DNA of 64,000 bases, taken from NCBI RefSeq assembly GCF_037027585.1, contig NZ_JAXCLE010000003.1:186001-250000 (forward strand). The letters run 5' to 3'. Source of the stretch: Solibacillus ferritrahens (lineage in GTDB: Bacteria; Bacillota; Bacilli; Bacillales_A; Planococcaceae). The notes beneath the pieces are model-generated. The model did no database searches. It saw only the letters and a program-made list of their open reading frames with translations, and was not told where the DNA came from. Made by a program: the position numbers and the translations under genes. How positions within the stretch are numbered: position 1 is the first letter of the stretch; each line of letters begins with the position of its first letter. This document shows positions 34,683 to 43,663 of the stretch, piece by piece.

Positions 34683-34756
34683 ATGATTAAATACTTTCCC
34701 TCTTCAATTTACATGTGTATTACTCGTTCGGACATTAGTATTGTAGAATCGTGAGG

Positions 34757-34807
34757 TGTATAGCTGTTGGTAAGGGCGAAGCAATGATGATAGCTATACG
34801 TTTTTTT
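34757..34807 (+). terminator. Terminator-like hairpin in a gene-poor gap
   Basis: GTATAGCT (34757-34764) pairs with AGCTATAC (34792-34799), then GTTTTTTT. The 27-base loop contains AAGGGCGAAG. It could end a small untranslated RNA; the rest of the 34583-35407 gap shows no gene. Confidence 0.6.
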
Positions 34808-34854
34808 CAACACTTATCGTATTTGTAATGGCATTGTCATTTGCTTTTACAAAA

Positions 34855-34933
34855 AAAATAAACCGCCCTCTCCGCCAAAGTTGAGTAGTGGTTTACTTTT
34901 TTTACTTTTTGCTCGCTAATCGCCTTTGAATCG
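34855..34933. repeat. Intergenic repeat, copy 2
   Basis: Same arrangement as 33403-33478: ATAAACCGCCCTC, CCAAAG, GGTTTACTTTTT and GCTCGCTAATCGCC. The two copies bracket the 33747-34582 gene pair. Confidence 0.75.
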
Positions 34934-35260
34934 ATTCTGCTTGTTGCTAAGATTGCTTAGTGTACCACCACTAAACAGTCTTATTTGTTATCTCAACACA
35001 CTGAATTATAGCGTAATTTTCGAATATTCTCAATCCAGTTTGAATTGAATTATTAATTTTGATGTTCTCAATCATGTATGATTTAGCCCTAGTAAAAGGT
35101 ATGTTAAGTAACATTTTTCTATACCTTTTAAAAGTGAATTATGCCCGCAAAGAATCCGTGTAAAGCCTACCAGTAAACTTGCTGTCTCGATAATCTTATC
35201 TACCAGAATGATCTAGTATTTCGGTTGCGATATGGTTCACATTTTAATTATGAAATAAAC

Positions 35261-35392
35261 GTCTATAAAACCATCGTTTAGTAGACAATTAAAAGAAGGA
35301 GCTTGAATTAACGTTTAGGCTCTCTTTTTTTATGGAATCTGTCTATAAATCCATCTATTATTATAAGCATATAAAACGTATAAGTTTATAGA
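35261..35392 (+). promoter_or_regulatory. Candidate res site of the resolvase
   Basis: GTCTATAAAACCATCG at 35261, ending TAGTAGAC at 35286, is a 26-bp imperfect palindrome. GTCTATAAATCCATCT recurs at 35341, and TTTATAGA closes a second wider dyad at 35392. Two or three such subsites directly before a serine resolvase gene resemble a Tn3-type res region. Confidence 0.45.
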
Positions 35393-35407
35393 AATGAGGG
35401 GTTAATT

Positions 35408-36025
35408 TTGCCTAGAATTATTGGTTATTGTCGTGTAAGTACTGAAGAACAGAATTTAGATATGCAGGAACAAGCAATTCAAAATTATGCAGATCAGAAA
35501 GGATTAGAGCTTGTTTTATATGTAGAGAAGGTGTCGAGCAGTAAGAATGAGCGTACAGAGTTAATCAATGCAATGAAAGCAGCTACAAAAGGTGACTTGT
35601 TCGTTGTGTATAAGCTAGATCGTTTAGCACGAAGTACAAAAGAGTTATATGAGCTAACAGACAATTTAAAAGAAAAGGAAGTAGATTTTGTATCGGTACA
35701 TGATTCATTTGATACTTCAACACCAACTGGTAAAGCTATGTTTGGTATGTTAGCTGTATTTGCAGAGTTTGAACGTGATATTATTCAGCAACGTACTAAA
35801 GCAGGATTAGAGGCTGCTCGTAAGAGAGGAAAAGTGGGTGGAAGACCTGCAATTGATAAAATAACTAAGAAGCATGTTAGAGCATTATTTGAAGCAGGAG
35901 AAAGTGCTACAGATATTGCAAAGAAGTATGGGATTGGTAGGGCTACTGTATATAAAATTATTAAAGAAAGTTTAACTAAAAGAGACCAGGCGGCTACACT
36001 TTTGGGACCGATCTCTTCTTCCTGA
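35408..36025 (+). CDS. Serine recombinase (resolvase/invertase family)
   Basis: The 205-residue protein starts with GYCRVSTEEQNLDMQ, where the Ser is the nucleophile, followed by YKLDRLARSTKEL and AEFERDIIQQRTKAGLEAARKRG. A C-terminal helix-turn-helix is at about 165-190 (SATDIAKKYGIGRATVYKII). These resolve plasmid multimers or cointegrates or invert segments. TTG 35408 has GAGGGG 7 bases upstream. The last 17 residues after IIKES run beyond the usual family end. Confidence 0.9.
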   Translation: MPRIIGYCRVSTEEQNLDMQEQAIQNYADQKGLELVLYVEKVSSSKNERTELINAMKAATKGDLFVVYKLDRLARSTKELYELTDNLKEKEVDFVSVHDSFDTSTPTGKAMFGMLAVFAEFERDIIQQRTKAGLEAARKRGKVGGRPAIDKITKKHVRALFEAGESATDIAKKYGIGRATVYKIIKESLTKRDQAATLLGPISSS

Positions 36026-36255
36026 ACCAGCTCCAGCAATAAATTTTATATAACCTTCAGTAGCAGTTACTGCAAGTTGCTATTTTTTGTTTAGCCAGAG
36101 ATTAGAAAAATTATAATCACTTAAAGGGGATATTTAATTTAAATAGTTATTTATTCATTTTTGGGTGATGTGTTAAAATGCAAGTTTACCGAAATAATGC
36201 GATTGTTTAAAGTACATAGTATAATGTGTTAAATAATGGAATGGGGGAATGTGGT

Positions 36256-37059
36256 TTGTCTGTAAATGGTTATTTAGAAAGATTGTCTAGCAGATTGGTT
36301 CTTACTGCTAGTGAAAAGGCTAGTATTGAAACATCATTAACAACTTTATCTATTCGTTTAAATTATTTTTTCAATAATGGTGAAATGAAAAGGCATTTTC
36401 AATTCGGTTCTAGTACAAGAGGAACTATTTTACCTAGAAAAGTAGATAGCGGTTCAGATATAGATTATATGATAATTTTCAAAAATCCTAATGGATTTAA
36501 ACCAGAAACATTATTAAGATATTTGAAAATTTTTATGCATAAATATTATTCGACATCTGATATTTATAAAGATAGTCCGACTATGGTATTGAAACTTAAT
36601 CATATTAAATTTGAACTGACTCCTGCTTTGGAGGATTGGATGGGGAACCTCTCTATTCCCTCTACCAATCCTTCGAAAACTTTCTCAGAGTGGATTCATA
36701 CGGAACCAGTATCGTTCAATAAAAAATTAACAGTTGCGAATGTAAGGAGTCAGTCTAAATTAAAACCTGTGATTCGTTTGATGAAATACTGGAATAAATC
36801 TATTTTAGGAGGATATTATTCATCATTTAAACTAGAGGAATGGATTGTTGATAGATATGCGTATAGTGGTAAAAGTTCTATTAAACTGTATATTTATGAA
36901 ATAATAGAAGTATTAACACCAGATTATAATTCTTCTCAAGTGTTTAAACGAAATCTAGAAAAATCTAAACAGGTTATTGCTAATTGTAAAAAGTATGAAT
37001 CTATGGGGCAATTTACTCTTGCTGAAACTGAAATAAAAAAACTTTTTTCGGAATTTTAG
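36256..37059 (+). CDS. CD-NTase (SMODS nucleotidyltransferase), CBASS-type
   Basis: The 267-residue protein has the pol-beta-type active site GSSTRGTILPR (Gly-Ser at 51-52), with Asp-Ile-Asp in SGSDIDYMIIF (68-70), and the third acidic position as Glu in FELTPALEDW. That is the layout of cGAS/DncV-like enzymes, which make cyclic oligonucleotides when phage infects. TTG 36256 has GGGGG 8 bases upstream. The next gene, 9 bases on, encodes a four-helix membrane protein, the effector position of a two-gene (type I) CBASS. The nucleotide product is unknown. Confidence 0.78.
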   Translation: MSVNGYLERLSSRLVLTASEKASIETSLTTLSIRLNYFFNNGEMKRHFQFGSSTRGTILPRKVDSGSDIDYMIIFKNPNGFKPETLLRYLKIFMHKYYSTSDIYKDSPTMVLKLNHIKFELTPALEDWMGNLSIPSTNPSKTFSEWIHTEPVSFNKKLTVANVRSQSKLKPVIRLMKYWNKSILGGYYSSFKLEEWIVDRYAYSGKSSIKLYIYEIIEVLTPDYNSSQVFKRNLEKSKQVIANCKKYESMGQFTLAETEIKKLFSEF

Positions 37060-37068
37060 GGGTGAAAT

Positions 37069-37842
37069 ATGAACCAAAGAATAGATTCTTTAGATAAATA
37101 TTATAAAAAAATAAATAGTTTCAGTAAGTTCTCTAATGTTTTTTTTATTCTAAATGTATTTATATCTATTGTTATCGTAGGAATTGATAATAAAATGCAA
37201 TATAAAGAAGTGTTAGATTATATATTTATAGCTACAATTTTGATATATTTTGTAACAGACAATTATTTAACAATATTTATGATGGCCGAGGTTGAAGAGA
37301 AGAGAAGAAAAAACCTATTGTCTAATTCATTTAATGTGCCATTAGATAATGAAAGAACTATTAACTATTATAATAATGATGTAGAGCCATCGATTGTAAA
37401 ACTAGGAGTTAATGTATTTGAAAACTCGCTTTTTGGGATGCGAGTGACTCATAAAATGGTAGTGTCAGTAAGGTGGAAAATAGGGGCATTTATCTTGTTG
37501 TTCCTAATCTTGTTAGTAATGAGAGAAACTAAGCTGGAGTTTATTTCGATAGTAACACAAGTGCTTTTTGCTAGTGCTTTGCTCCCTTCATATATAAGAC
37601 TTGAAAAGTTATATTATAAAAATAGGTCTACTTTTGCTGAATTGTATAATTTATTTTTACATAACAATAAAAATGAAATGGCAGATAATCCAAGGATCAT
37701 TGCTAGCTTGTTGGATTATTTTGTAAAATATGAAGCTTCAAAAGCATACTCTGGAGTGAGGCAAGATAGTGAAATTTTCATTAAATTAAATAAAGAGGTA
37801 AGTGCTGAATGGGAAGAAATTAAAATTCAATTAGAAATTTAA
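37069..37842 (+). CDS. Four-helix membrane protein, candidate CBASS pore effector (S-4TM-like)
   Basis: The 257-residue product has four hydrophobic helices at about 20-40, 48-72, 141-158 and 160-183. Between helices 2 and 3 is a cytoplasmic loop with EEKRRKNLLSNSFNVPL and INYYNN, the arrangement of the SMODS-associated 4TM effectors, which are thought to damage the membrane when the cyclic nucleotide is bound. It is 9 bases behind the CD-NTase, with AGGGGTG upstream, and is followed by a terminator, so the two genes form one unit. The family match is by layout, not by search. Confidence 0.62.
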   Translation: MNQRIDSLDKYYKKINSFSKFSNVFFILNVFISIVIVGIDNKMQYKEVLDYIFIATILIYFVTDNYLTIFMMAEVEEKRRKNLLSNSFNVPLDNERTINYYNNDVEPSIVKLGVNVFENSLFGMRVTHKMVVSVRWKIGAFILLFLILLVMRETKLEFISIVTQVLFASALLPSYIRLEKLYYKNRSTFAELYNLFLHNNKNEMADNPRIIASLLDYFVKYEASKAYSGVRQDSEIFIKLNKEVSAEWEEIKIQLEI

Positions 37843-37886
37843 CTATTTGCCTCGAAGATTTAATATAGATTTATTGCACATAGATA

Positions 37887-37930
37887 AATGCTCAATATCT
37901 TAGGAGATAAGATATTGAGCATTTTTTATT
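37887..37930 (+). terminator. Terminator of the CBASS-like unit
   Basis: A 16-bp perfect stem (AATGCTCAATATCTTA; TAAGATATTGAGCATT at 37908-37923) with a 5-base loop and T tract. Confidence 0.92.
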
Positions 37931-37971
37931 ATATTGTTAATGGGTAAGGAAATAAGTTATTTCAGTTTTTA

Positions 37972-38892
37972 TTAAAATAAAGCTAGTTGTTCCGGAATGT
38001 TACGGTTAAAGGAACGGTTAAATAATTTTTCGAATTCTTCCCAACTATCACTTGCACGCATTAGTGTAGTAGTGGAGGTGATTTGCTTTTCTAAGTGATT
38101 TAATCCGACCTCTGATGATAACCATTGATGGATTTTTTCATTTTTTGATTTACGTTCACGAACTTCTCTCATTACATCATCTGGTAAAAAACTGTAGATA
38201 AATTCGTTGGTAATTTTGGCTACTGTGTGAGGTCGTTGACTGCTACCAGTATACTCCCAACCTTTTAAACGATAAATTTCTTTATAGAATTCTTCTGGGA
38301 ATTTTCGTTCCCATGGTCGAAATAGTTCTTCAACATACAAATCTAATAATTTTTGTAGTGCATTTTTTTCACGTATATCTTGGTAACCTGTTATTTCATC
38401 AATTAAAGCATTAATTCCCACTTTAGAAAAAGCTAAAGTGATATTATATAGTCTATCAGCTAATTCTTTTTGATAGCTCATGCCAGGTTTATCGAAAATA
38501 CCATCGTTTTTTGCTCTATAAAAAGCATCTGATAAATCTACTAATAGAGTAGCTTTGAAGGCATGGAAGTTGTTTCCTCCTTCTGGTGGTATGATTTTTT
38601 GAACTTTACCGTTACTCGTCTCTTCTAACCATGTTTTTAAATCTTCGCTTAAATAATCTTGTATATAATTAGCATTGAGCATTCGAGGTAACGCTAAAGC
38701 ACCTCCTCCTTTTAATCCCATTGTTCTAGCAGTTCCTCTTAGTGAGAAAACTCGCTCACCGTTTTCAAGTACGTAACATTCTATGTTTATGTCTGTACCA
38801 TTGGGTGTCCATTCTCCTTTGTGAGTAGCTTGGATAATTTCAACATTTTTTTCTTGAATGCCGTCTTGTAAATATTTATCAGAATCTATCAA
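37972..38892 (-). CDS. P63C-domain phage-type protein
   Basis: The 306-residue protein contains the N-terminal region with VLENGERVFSLRGTARTMG and a C-terminal part with ITGYQDIREKNALQKLLD and FYKEIYRLKGWEY, the P63C domain found on phages and mobile elements. Its function is not known. GGAGGAG lies 7 bases before ATG. It converges with the CBASS-like unit. The Glu/Lys-rich end suggests a soluble protein. Confidence 0.75.
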   Translation of the reverse strand: MIDSDKYLQDGIQEKNVEIIQATHKGEWTPNGTDINIECYVLENGERVFSLRGTARTMGLKGGGALALPRMLNANYIQDYLSEDLKTWLEETSNGKVQKIIPPEGGNNFHAFKATLLVDLSDAFYRAKNDGIFDKPGMSYQKELADRLYNITLAFSKVGINALIDEITGYQDIREKNALQKLLDLYVEELFRPWERKFPEEFYKEIYRLKGWEYTGSSQRPHTVAKITNEFIYSFLPDDVMREVRERKSKNEKIHQWLSSEVGLNHLEKQITSTTTLMRASDSWEEFEKLFNRSFNRNIPEQLALF

Positions 38893-39181
38893 AAAATCTC
38901 CTCCTTAAATAGTAGTATTATTCTACCATTTGGAATATTTTTTATAAAGTAATGGATGGTATACTCACTTAACAGGAAGGTTTCTTCAACACTTAGAAAT
39001 GTGGACTTTTATTTTACGTGAAAACACATATCCTTGGGTAAAAATGAAAACTAACCCTTCAATTTATACATTAATTATTAAATAAGGCTACTGATGGCTT
39101 AGATGTAATATCATACAGTACACGGTTCACAAGTATTTCTTTACTTATTTTAAAAACCTTTTTTAAGATAGAGAAAGAAAA

Positions 39182-39211
39182 AGTGCCAAAATACAAATGT
39201 ACTTTGGCACG
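39182..39211 (-). terminator. Terminator of the second integrase
   Basis: GTGCCAAA/TTTGGCAC with inner TACA/TGTA; minus-strand tail TTTTTCTTTC. It marks the left edge of the duplicated module. Confidence 0.82.
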
Positions 39212-39235
39212 AATTGAGATTCAACTAATGGTCAT

Positions 39236-40405
39236 TTATGCAGTACGATTAAAACGTTTTACTAATATACTGCCTATTTCGGGAATGCAATGAATATACG
39301 TATCTACTGTTGTTGCCATGTCTTTGTGACCTAAGAAATGTTGAACGAATTTTATATCTTTCGTTTGATAATAGATGCGAGTAGCACAACTGTGACGTAA
39401 GCCGTGAACTGAAACAAGTTTTAGTCCTTGTTGGGTTTGGAACTTATTTAACCAAGTATTTAACTTGCTGTTAGTATAAAAAGTATTTTTATTGTTTGGG
39501 AAGATAAACTGCTTATTACCTTGATGCTCAAGACTTTGCCACTTTAATTGCTCTGCTTGGAGCTTCTGCCATTTTAATAGTGCTTGGAAAGTCTCCTCAT
39601 CAATATCAAGTGTTCTTTCTAAAAAGTTTTTCGTAGCTTTAATATAAGGCTTATTCAATTCGTCCATACCAACTGCTTGATGAATATGGATTTTTTTATT
39701 TTGAAAATCAATATCTTGCCATTGCAGTGCAAGAAGCTCTCCTTTGCGTAAGCCTAAATTTACAAGCAAGAGGAAACTTGCGATTTTTGAACTATCATCT
39801 GTTGTTTTTAGTTTTTGAATAAATAAATCTATTTCATCTAATGTATAGAACAATTTATCACCTTGTGCATTGTCTCTCTTTCTCTCTTCTTTTTTTTCCC
39901 ATAATCGTAAACCATCAAGTTTAAGGGGATTATTTGGAATGAAATCGTTATATTTAGCTTGTTCTAAGCATTTATTTAGTTCGATTGCTACTTTTGATGG
40001 TTTTTGTAATTTTTCTTTCCATACTTCAAAAGACCGCAAAGTATCTTGGTAAGAAATATTTTTAAGCTTTAAATCTCCGTAAAAAGGTAGGATGTGGTTT
40101 TTGAAAATCCCTTTAATTTTCCCTAAAGTACTTTTTTCGAGGGAACAATTTTGAAGGTATTCTTCATAGTAAGAATGATAGAATTGCTCAAATGTAAGGT
40201 TTGGATTGTCAGTATCATTTCGTTGTAGCATTTCTGCTTGCTTTTGGGCATAAAAAGCTTTTGCTTCAGTTTTTGTTTTAAAACCACGCTTTGTAATGTC
40301 GATTTGCTTTTTCGTATAAGGATCGATACCCCCATACATTTTCACCATATAATGAGGAACGCCTCTTTTCATATATTCTTTAACTGCTTTTTCCATTGTT
40401 GTCAT
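39236..40405 (-). CDS. Second tyrosine integrase, intact copy of duplicated module
   Basis: The 389-residue recombinase has an arm-binding head (GIDPYTKKQIDITKRGFKTK), core-binding domain (about 70-175) and catalytic domain, with Arg in GLRKGELLAL, HGLRHSCATR, FLGHKDMATT and Tyr in DTYIHC. It differs clearly from the integrase at 28837. AAGGAG lies 9 bases before ATG 40405. The HTH gene and the 98-bp repeats stand directly upstream. No direct repeat was found that would mark its own att sites. Confidence 0.9.
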   Translation of the reverse strand: MTTMEKAVKEYMKRGVPHYMVKMYGGIDPYTKKQIDITKRGFKTKTEAKAFYAQKQAEMLQRNDTDNPNLTFEQFYHSYYEEYLQNCSLEKSTLGKIKGIFKNHILPFYGDLKLKNISYQDTLRSFEVWKEKLQKPSKVAIELNKCLEQAKYNDFIPNNPLKLDGLRLWEKKEERKRDNAQGDKLFYTLDEIDLFIQKLKTTDDSSKIASFLLLVNLGLRKGELLALQWQDIDFQNKKIHIHQAVGMDELNKPYIKATKNFLERTLDIDEETFQALLKWQKLQAEQLKWQSLEHQGNKQFIFPNNKNTFYTNSKLNTWLNKFQTQQGLKLVSVHGLRHSCATRIYYQTKDIKFVQHFLGHKDMATTVDTYIHCIPEIGSILVKRFNRTA

Positions 40406-40439
40406 TAGAATGATCTCCTTTTGTGTTTTCCATTATTTT

Positions 40440-40808
40440 TTATGCTTGTACATTTTTTAAAAAGTGATTGATTTCCGTTTTGGAGAATCGCTTGCTGCGA
40501 CCAATTGAATTACCTTTAAGTCCTTGATCAATAAGCTTTTGTAAACTTTTATAGGAAATTCCGATATAATCGCAAGTTTCCTGAACGTTTAGCCATTCTT
40601 TAGCTTCATGCTCATTATGCTGTCCAATTGTTTCACCAAGTTTTTTTTCAAGGTTTTTATCAGGAGAAAATCCAAGCTTTTTTCCAAGGTAAGAATCAAG
40701 TTTTGTATCAAGGATTGATTCAATGTTTTTTTCAAGGATTTTTTCAAGGCTTTGTGTAATTAAGCTTTCAATTTTTTCTTCAATTGATTTTTCAATAGTT
40801 AGTTCCAT
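40440..40808 (-). CDS. HTH (MerR/excisionase-like) protein with coiled N-terminus
   Basis: The 122-residue product has an N-terminal region (1-75) of repeated ESLxxx/KKLGxxx heptad-like units, likely coiled coil, and a C-terminal helix-turn-helix (LNVQETCDYIGISYKSLQKLI, then GRSKRFSKTEINHFL) of the excisionase HTH_17 type. GGAGGAAC lies 6 bases before ATG. It is 34 bases upstream of the second integrase and faces the 98-bp repeat array, so it is a likely directionality factor or regulator that binds there (inference). Confidence 0.72.
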   Translation of the reverse strand: MELTIEKSIEEKIESLITQSLEKILEKNIESILDTKLDSYLGKKLGFSPDKNLEKKLGETIGQHNEHEAKEWLNVQETCDYIGISYKSLQKLIDQGLKGNSIGRSKRFSKTEINHFLKNVQA

Positions 40809-40849
40809 TTGTTAGTTCCTCCGTAATAGGTAGTAGTGTTATTAAGTAA

Positions 40850-41530
40850 TGAATGTTGCTAAAGTGTTAATACGACATTCTATACACTTGTAGAAAAGAT
40901 GATTCCAAAAAAAGTGTCGTACACGTCCAATCGGCAGTTATAAAGAATGAAGCTTGCTGAAGCATTACTACAACACTCTATACACTTGCAGAAAAGATAA
41001 TTCCAAAAAAAGTGTAGGACACATCCAATTGGCAGTTACAAAGAATGAAGCTTGCTGAAGCATTACTACAACACTCTATACACTTGCAGAAAAGATAATT
41101 CCAAAAAAGTGTAGTACACATCCAATTGGCAGTTACAAAGAATGAAGCTTGCTGAAGCATTACTACAACACTCTATACACTTGCAGAAAAGATAATTCCA
41201 AAAAAAGTGTAGTACACATCCAATCGGCAGTTATAAAGAATGAAGCTTGCTGAAGCATTACTACAACACTCTATACACTTGCAGAAAAGATAATTCCAAA
41301 AAAAGTGTGGTACGCATCCAATTGGCAGTTATAAAGAATGAAGCTTGCTTGCATTACTACGACACTCTATACACTTGCAGAAAAGATAATTCCCAAAAAA
41401 GTGTGGTACACATCCAATTGGCAGTTATAAAGAATGAAGCTTGCTTGCATTACTACGACACTCTATACACTTGCAGAAAGGAAAATTCCCAAAAAAGTGT
41501 CGAATACATAGAATCAGCTAATCATCATCT
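40850..41530. repeat. Seven tandem 96-98-bp repeats
   Basis: The anchor CTATACACTTGCAGAAAAG starts at 40880, 40978, 41076, 41173, 41271, 41367 and 41463. Each unit has TACACTT answered about 22 bases later by AAGTGT(A/G), so it can form a hairpin. Between these lie ATCCAATTGGCAGTTA and AATGAAGCTTGCTGAAGC. The outer units are more diverged than the inner ones, as in arrays kept uniform by recombination. Position before the HTH gene suggests protein-binding or origin function. Confidence 0.92.
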
Positions 41531-41772
41531 TTCTAAGTCGGGCAGAAACCAGAATTAGGATTATTCAATTGATTACTTCTAAACATTTGAATTAGGTAGC
41601 TATGGTGTTTGATTGGAAACTTTAGATTCGAGGAGAAGGATTACAGAGAGAGGTTCATCTTGTATTTTAGGGTTGGAACCGACACAAAATGTCATGGTAA
41701 GTATATGAAAGTCGATGCTAAACCATCTGAAGTAAAGAAAGTAATTCTTAGGGCGAACTAGTTACATCTATT

Positions 41773-42410
41773 GAGGTCTAAATACCAATTTCTTTTAATT
41801 AACAGTGTTTTTATATTCCATGATACGTGCTAATAAACGTAATGGTATTAGCGGGCTTAGAGCGAATTAATCTGTAAAGATGGCTTGTAGTAATACGACA
41901 GAAAGTAGGTTTACACATGGACTTATACCTGCCTTTAGTTCGAAGGGGGAAACGAGTGCATGTACACATATAGGAATTTGTTATACACAGTTATCATATT
42001 TCAGACGCAATTGTGGCATTCCTGCCGTAAAGCCATTGAAATTCTAAGCCAATAAATTCAAACAAATAGGGGGATATAAGAGCATTCAGATCAGCAGATA
42101 CATTTGAGGTCTAAATGACTTTTTCTTTTTAATTAATAGTGTTTTGATATTCCATGGTACGTGCTAGTAAACGAAATAGAATAAGTGGGCATGGAGCGAA
42201 AGTAATTCGTAAAGCACGCTTGTAGTAGTACGATAACAGGTAGGCTTACACACGCATGAATGTACACCAATACCTGCCTCTAGTTCAAAGGAGGAAACAA
42301 GTGTGTGCACACATATAGGAATTTGTTGTACACAGTTGTCACATTTTAGACACAAATAGGACATTCCAGTTGTAAAGCCAGCTAAATTATATTCCTTTTA
42401 ATTAATAGTG
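41773..42410. repeat. 333-bp tandem duplication with third partial copy
   Basis: GAGGTCTAAAT at 41773 and 42106 start two copies, about 290 bp alike. Both include a TTTTAATTAA(C/T)AGTGTTTT start, GTGCTA(A/G)TAAACG, a TACCTGCCT(T/C)TAGTTC segment and ACACATATAGGAATTTGTT. A third fragment (CCTTTTAATTAATAGTG) starts at 42394. No reading frame survives in both copies, so it is noncoding, perhaps a replication or structured-RNA region. Confidence 0.82.
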
Positions 42411-42569
42411 TTTTGTATATTTCACAATTGAAATTTGAGCCATACCGCAACCGAAATTTCAGTCTGTTTCGATGGACATGATCATTTAAGTAGCTAGTTT
42501 TGGCATGCTGGCTCCGTTAACAAATGGCTCAATATTGGGTTGCGATATACAGTTTTGATTTTATACTGC

Positions 42570-43005
42570 CAAATAGTTATTTAACATTTATATAACCAAT
42601 ATCGAAAAGGCAAAGGGTGTTTTTCGAATACTAGTGCCGCATTCATATGGAAAATGATATAAGTTATACAACAGTTAAATAACATTTATACAACATATAT
42701 ATAACTTATATTGAAAAAGTCATAGGGTGCTTCTCGGATGTTAGTGTCGCATTTATATGAAAAAGGACATAAGTTATATAACATTTAAACAACAATTATA
42801 TAACTTATATACAACTGTTATATAAGTTTGAAGAAAATTCAATAGGGAGAGAATGACCGAAAAAACTACAATTAGATTCTTCCAATGAAAAAGCTCATTC
42901 AGAGTAAAATAATGCAATAAAGTTATATAACAATTATATAACTTATGCCAAAAACAATATAAGTTATATAACATTTATACAACTTATATCAAAAAAGCCA
43001 GAGAG
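42570..43005. repeat. Field of 11-bp iterons, TTATAyAACAn
   Basis: Runs such as TTATACAACAG, TTAAATAACAT, TTATACAACAT, ATATATAACTT follow each other with an 11-bp step near 42665-42710; similar runs lie at 42575-42600, 42771-42830, 42918-42945 and 42961-42990. A longer repeat (TCGGATGTTAGTGTCGC / TCGAATACTAGTGCCGC) separates the first clusters by about 110 bp. Such AT-rich iterons are typical of plasmid origins or partition sites. The 43006-43663 stretch that follows holds a GGATTTTAG/CTAAAATCC palindrome (43160-43189) and poly-A, but no gene. Confidence 0.85.
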
Positions 43006-43663
43006 GTTTCTTGAGTATTCAAGTTACATTTATAAAAATTAAGGGATAATTGTTGGAAGAAAATGACTAGGGAAACTATTAAATAATTATTCCAGTATAA
43101 ATGGGGTTATATAGCTATGGAAGGACTCGACTAAAAAAACTATTATTTGATTCCTCCAAGGATTTTAGCCTAATTAAAGCCTAAAATCCGAAAAAAAAAA
43201 GATAAAAAAATCCTAAAAAAATTTAAAATTTTTTATCAAGAATCCTTTATTATCAAGAGTTGAGTGGCATTTTTACTTAGGCAATATCCCCCTAACCAAT
43301 CGCTTACACGTAAAGGAAATAGTGCTTTTGAAGTCTGTTCATCTGTATAGTAATAGGTACGTTACAGTTTTGAGGATTTGGTTATTTGTGGGTATAATTT
43401 AATTCTCCGTAATCACAATTGATGAATGTAAAAGAGCTGGTACCCGCAAATTCTAATAATAAAGCTAAACGAGCAGATGAAAGCAGAAAGGGCATCTATG
43501 ACTATTTCAGAAGTTTTTTATTGTGTAGATATTCCTATTACTGCTTTGTTATTATTAAAGTAGTAATTGGAATCATAGTGACTTAATACACACTGCATAG
43601 GAATCATTTTCATGTAAAATTTAAATACTTGTTGACTGGGAAAAATCATAAGTAGGTGAAAAA

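Noticed and set aside
40850..41530. Seven regular repeats looked at first like a CRISPR array
   Set aside because: The repeated unit fills the whole 98-bp step; there are no unique spacers and no cas genes in the window.
41247..41558. A 103-codon frame with a threefold 32-residue repeat
   Set aside because: It arises because two steps of the array are 96 bp, a multiple of three. It has no ribosome site and other units shift the frame.
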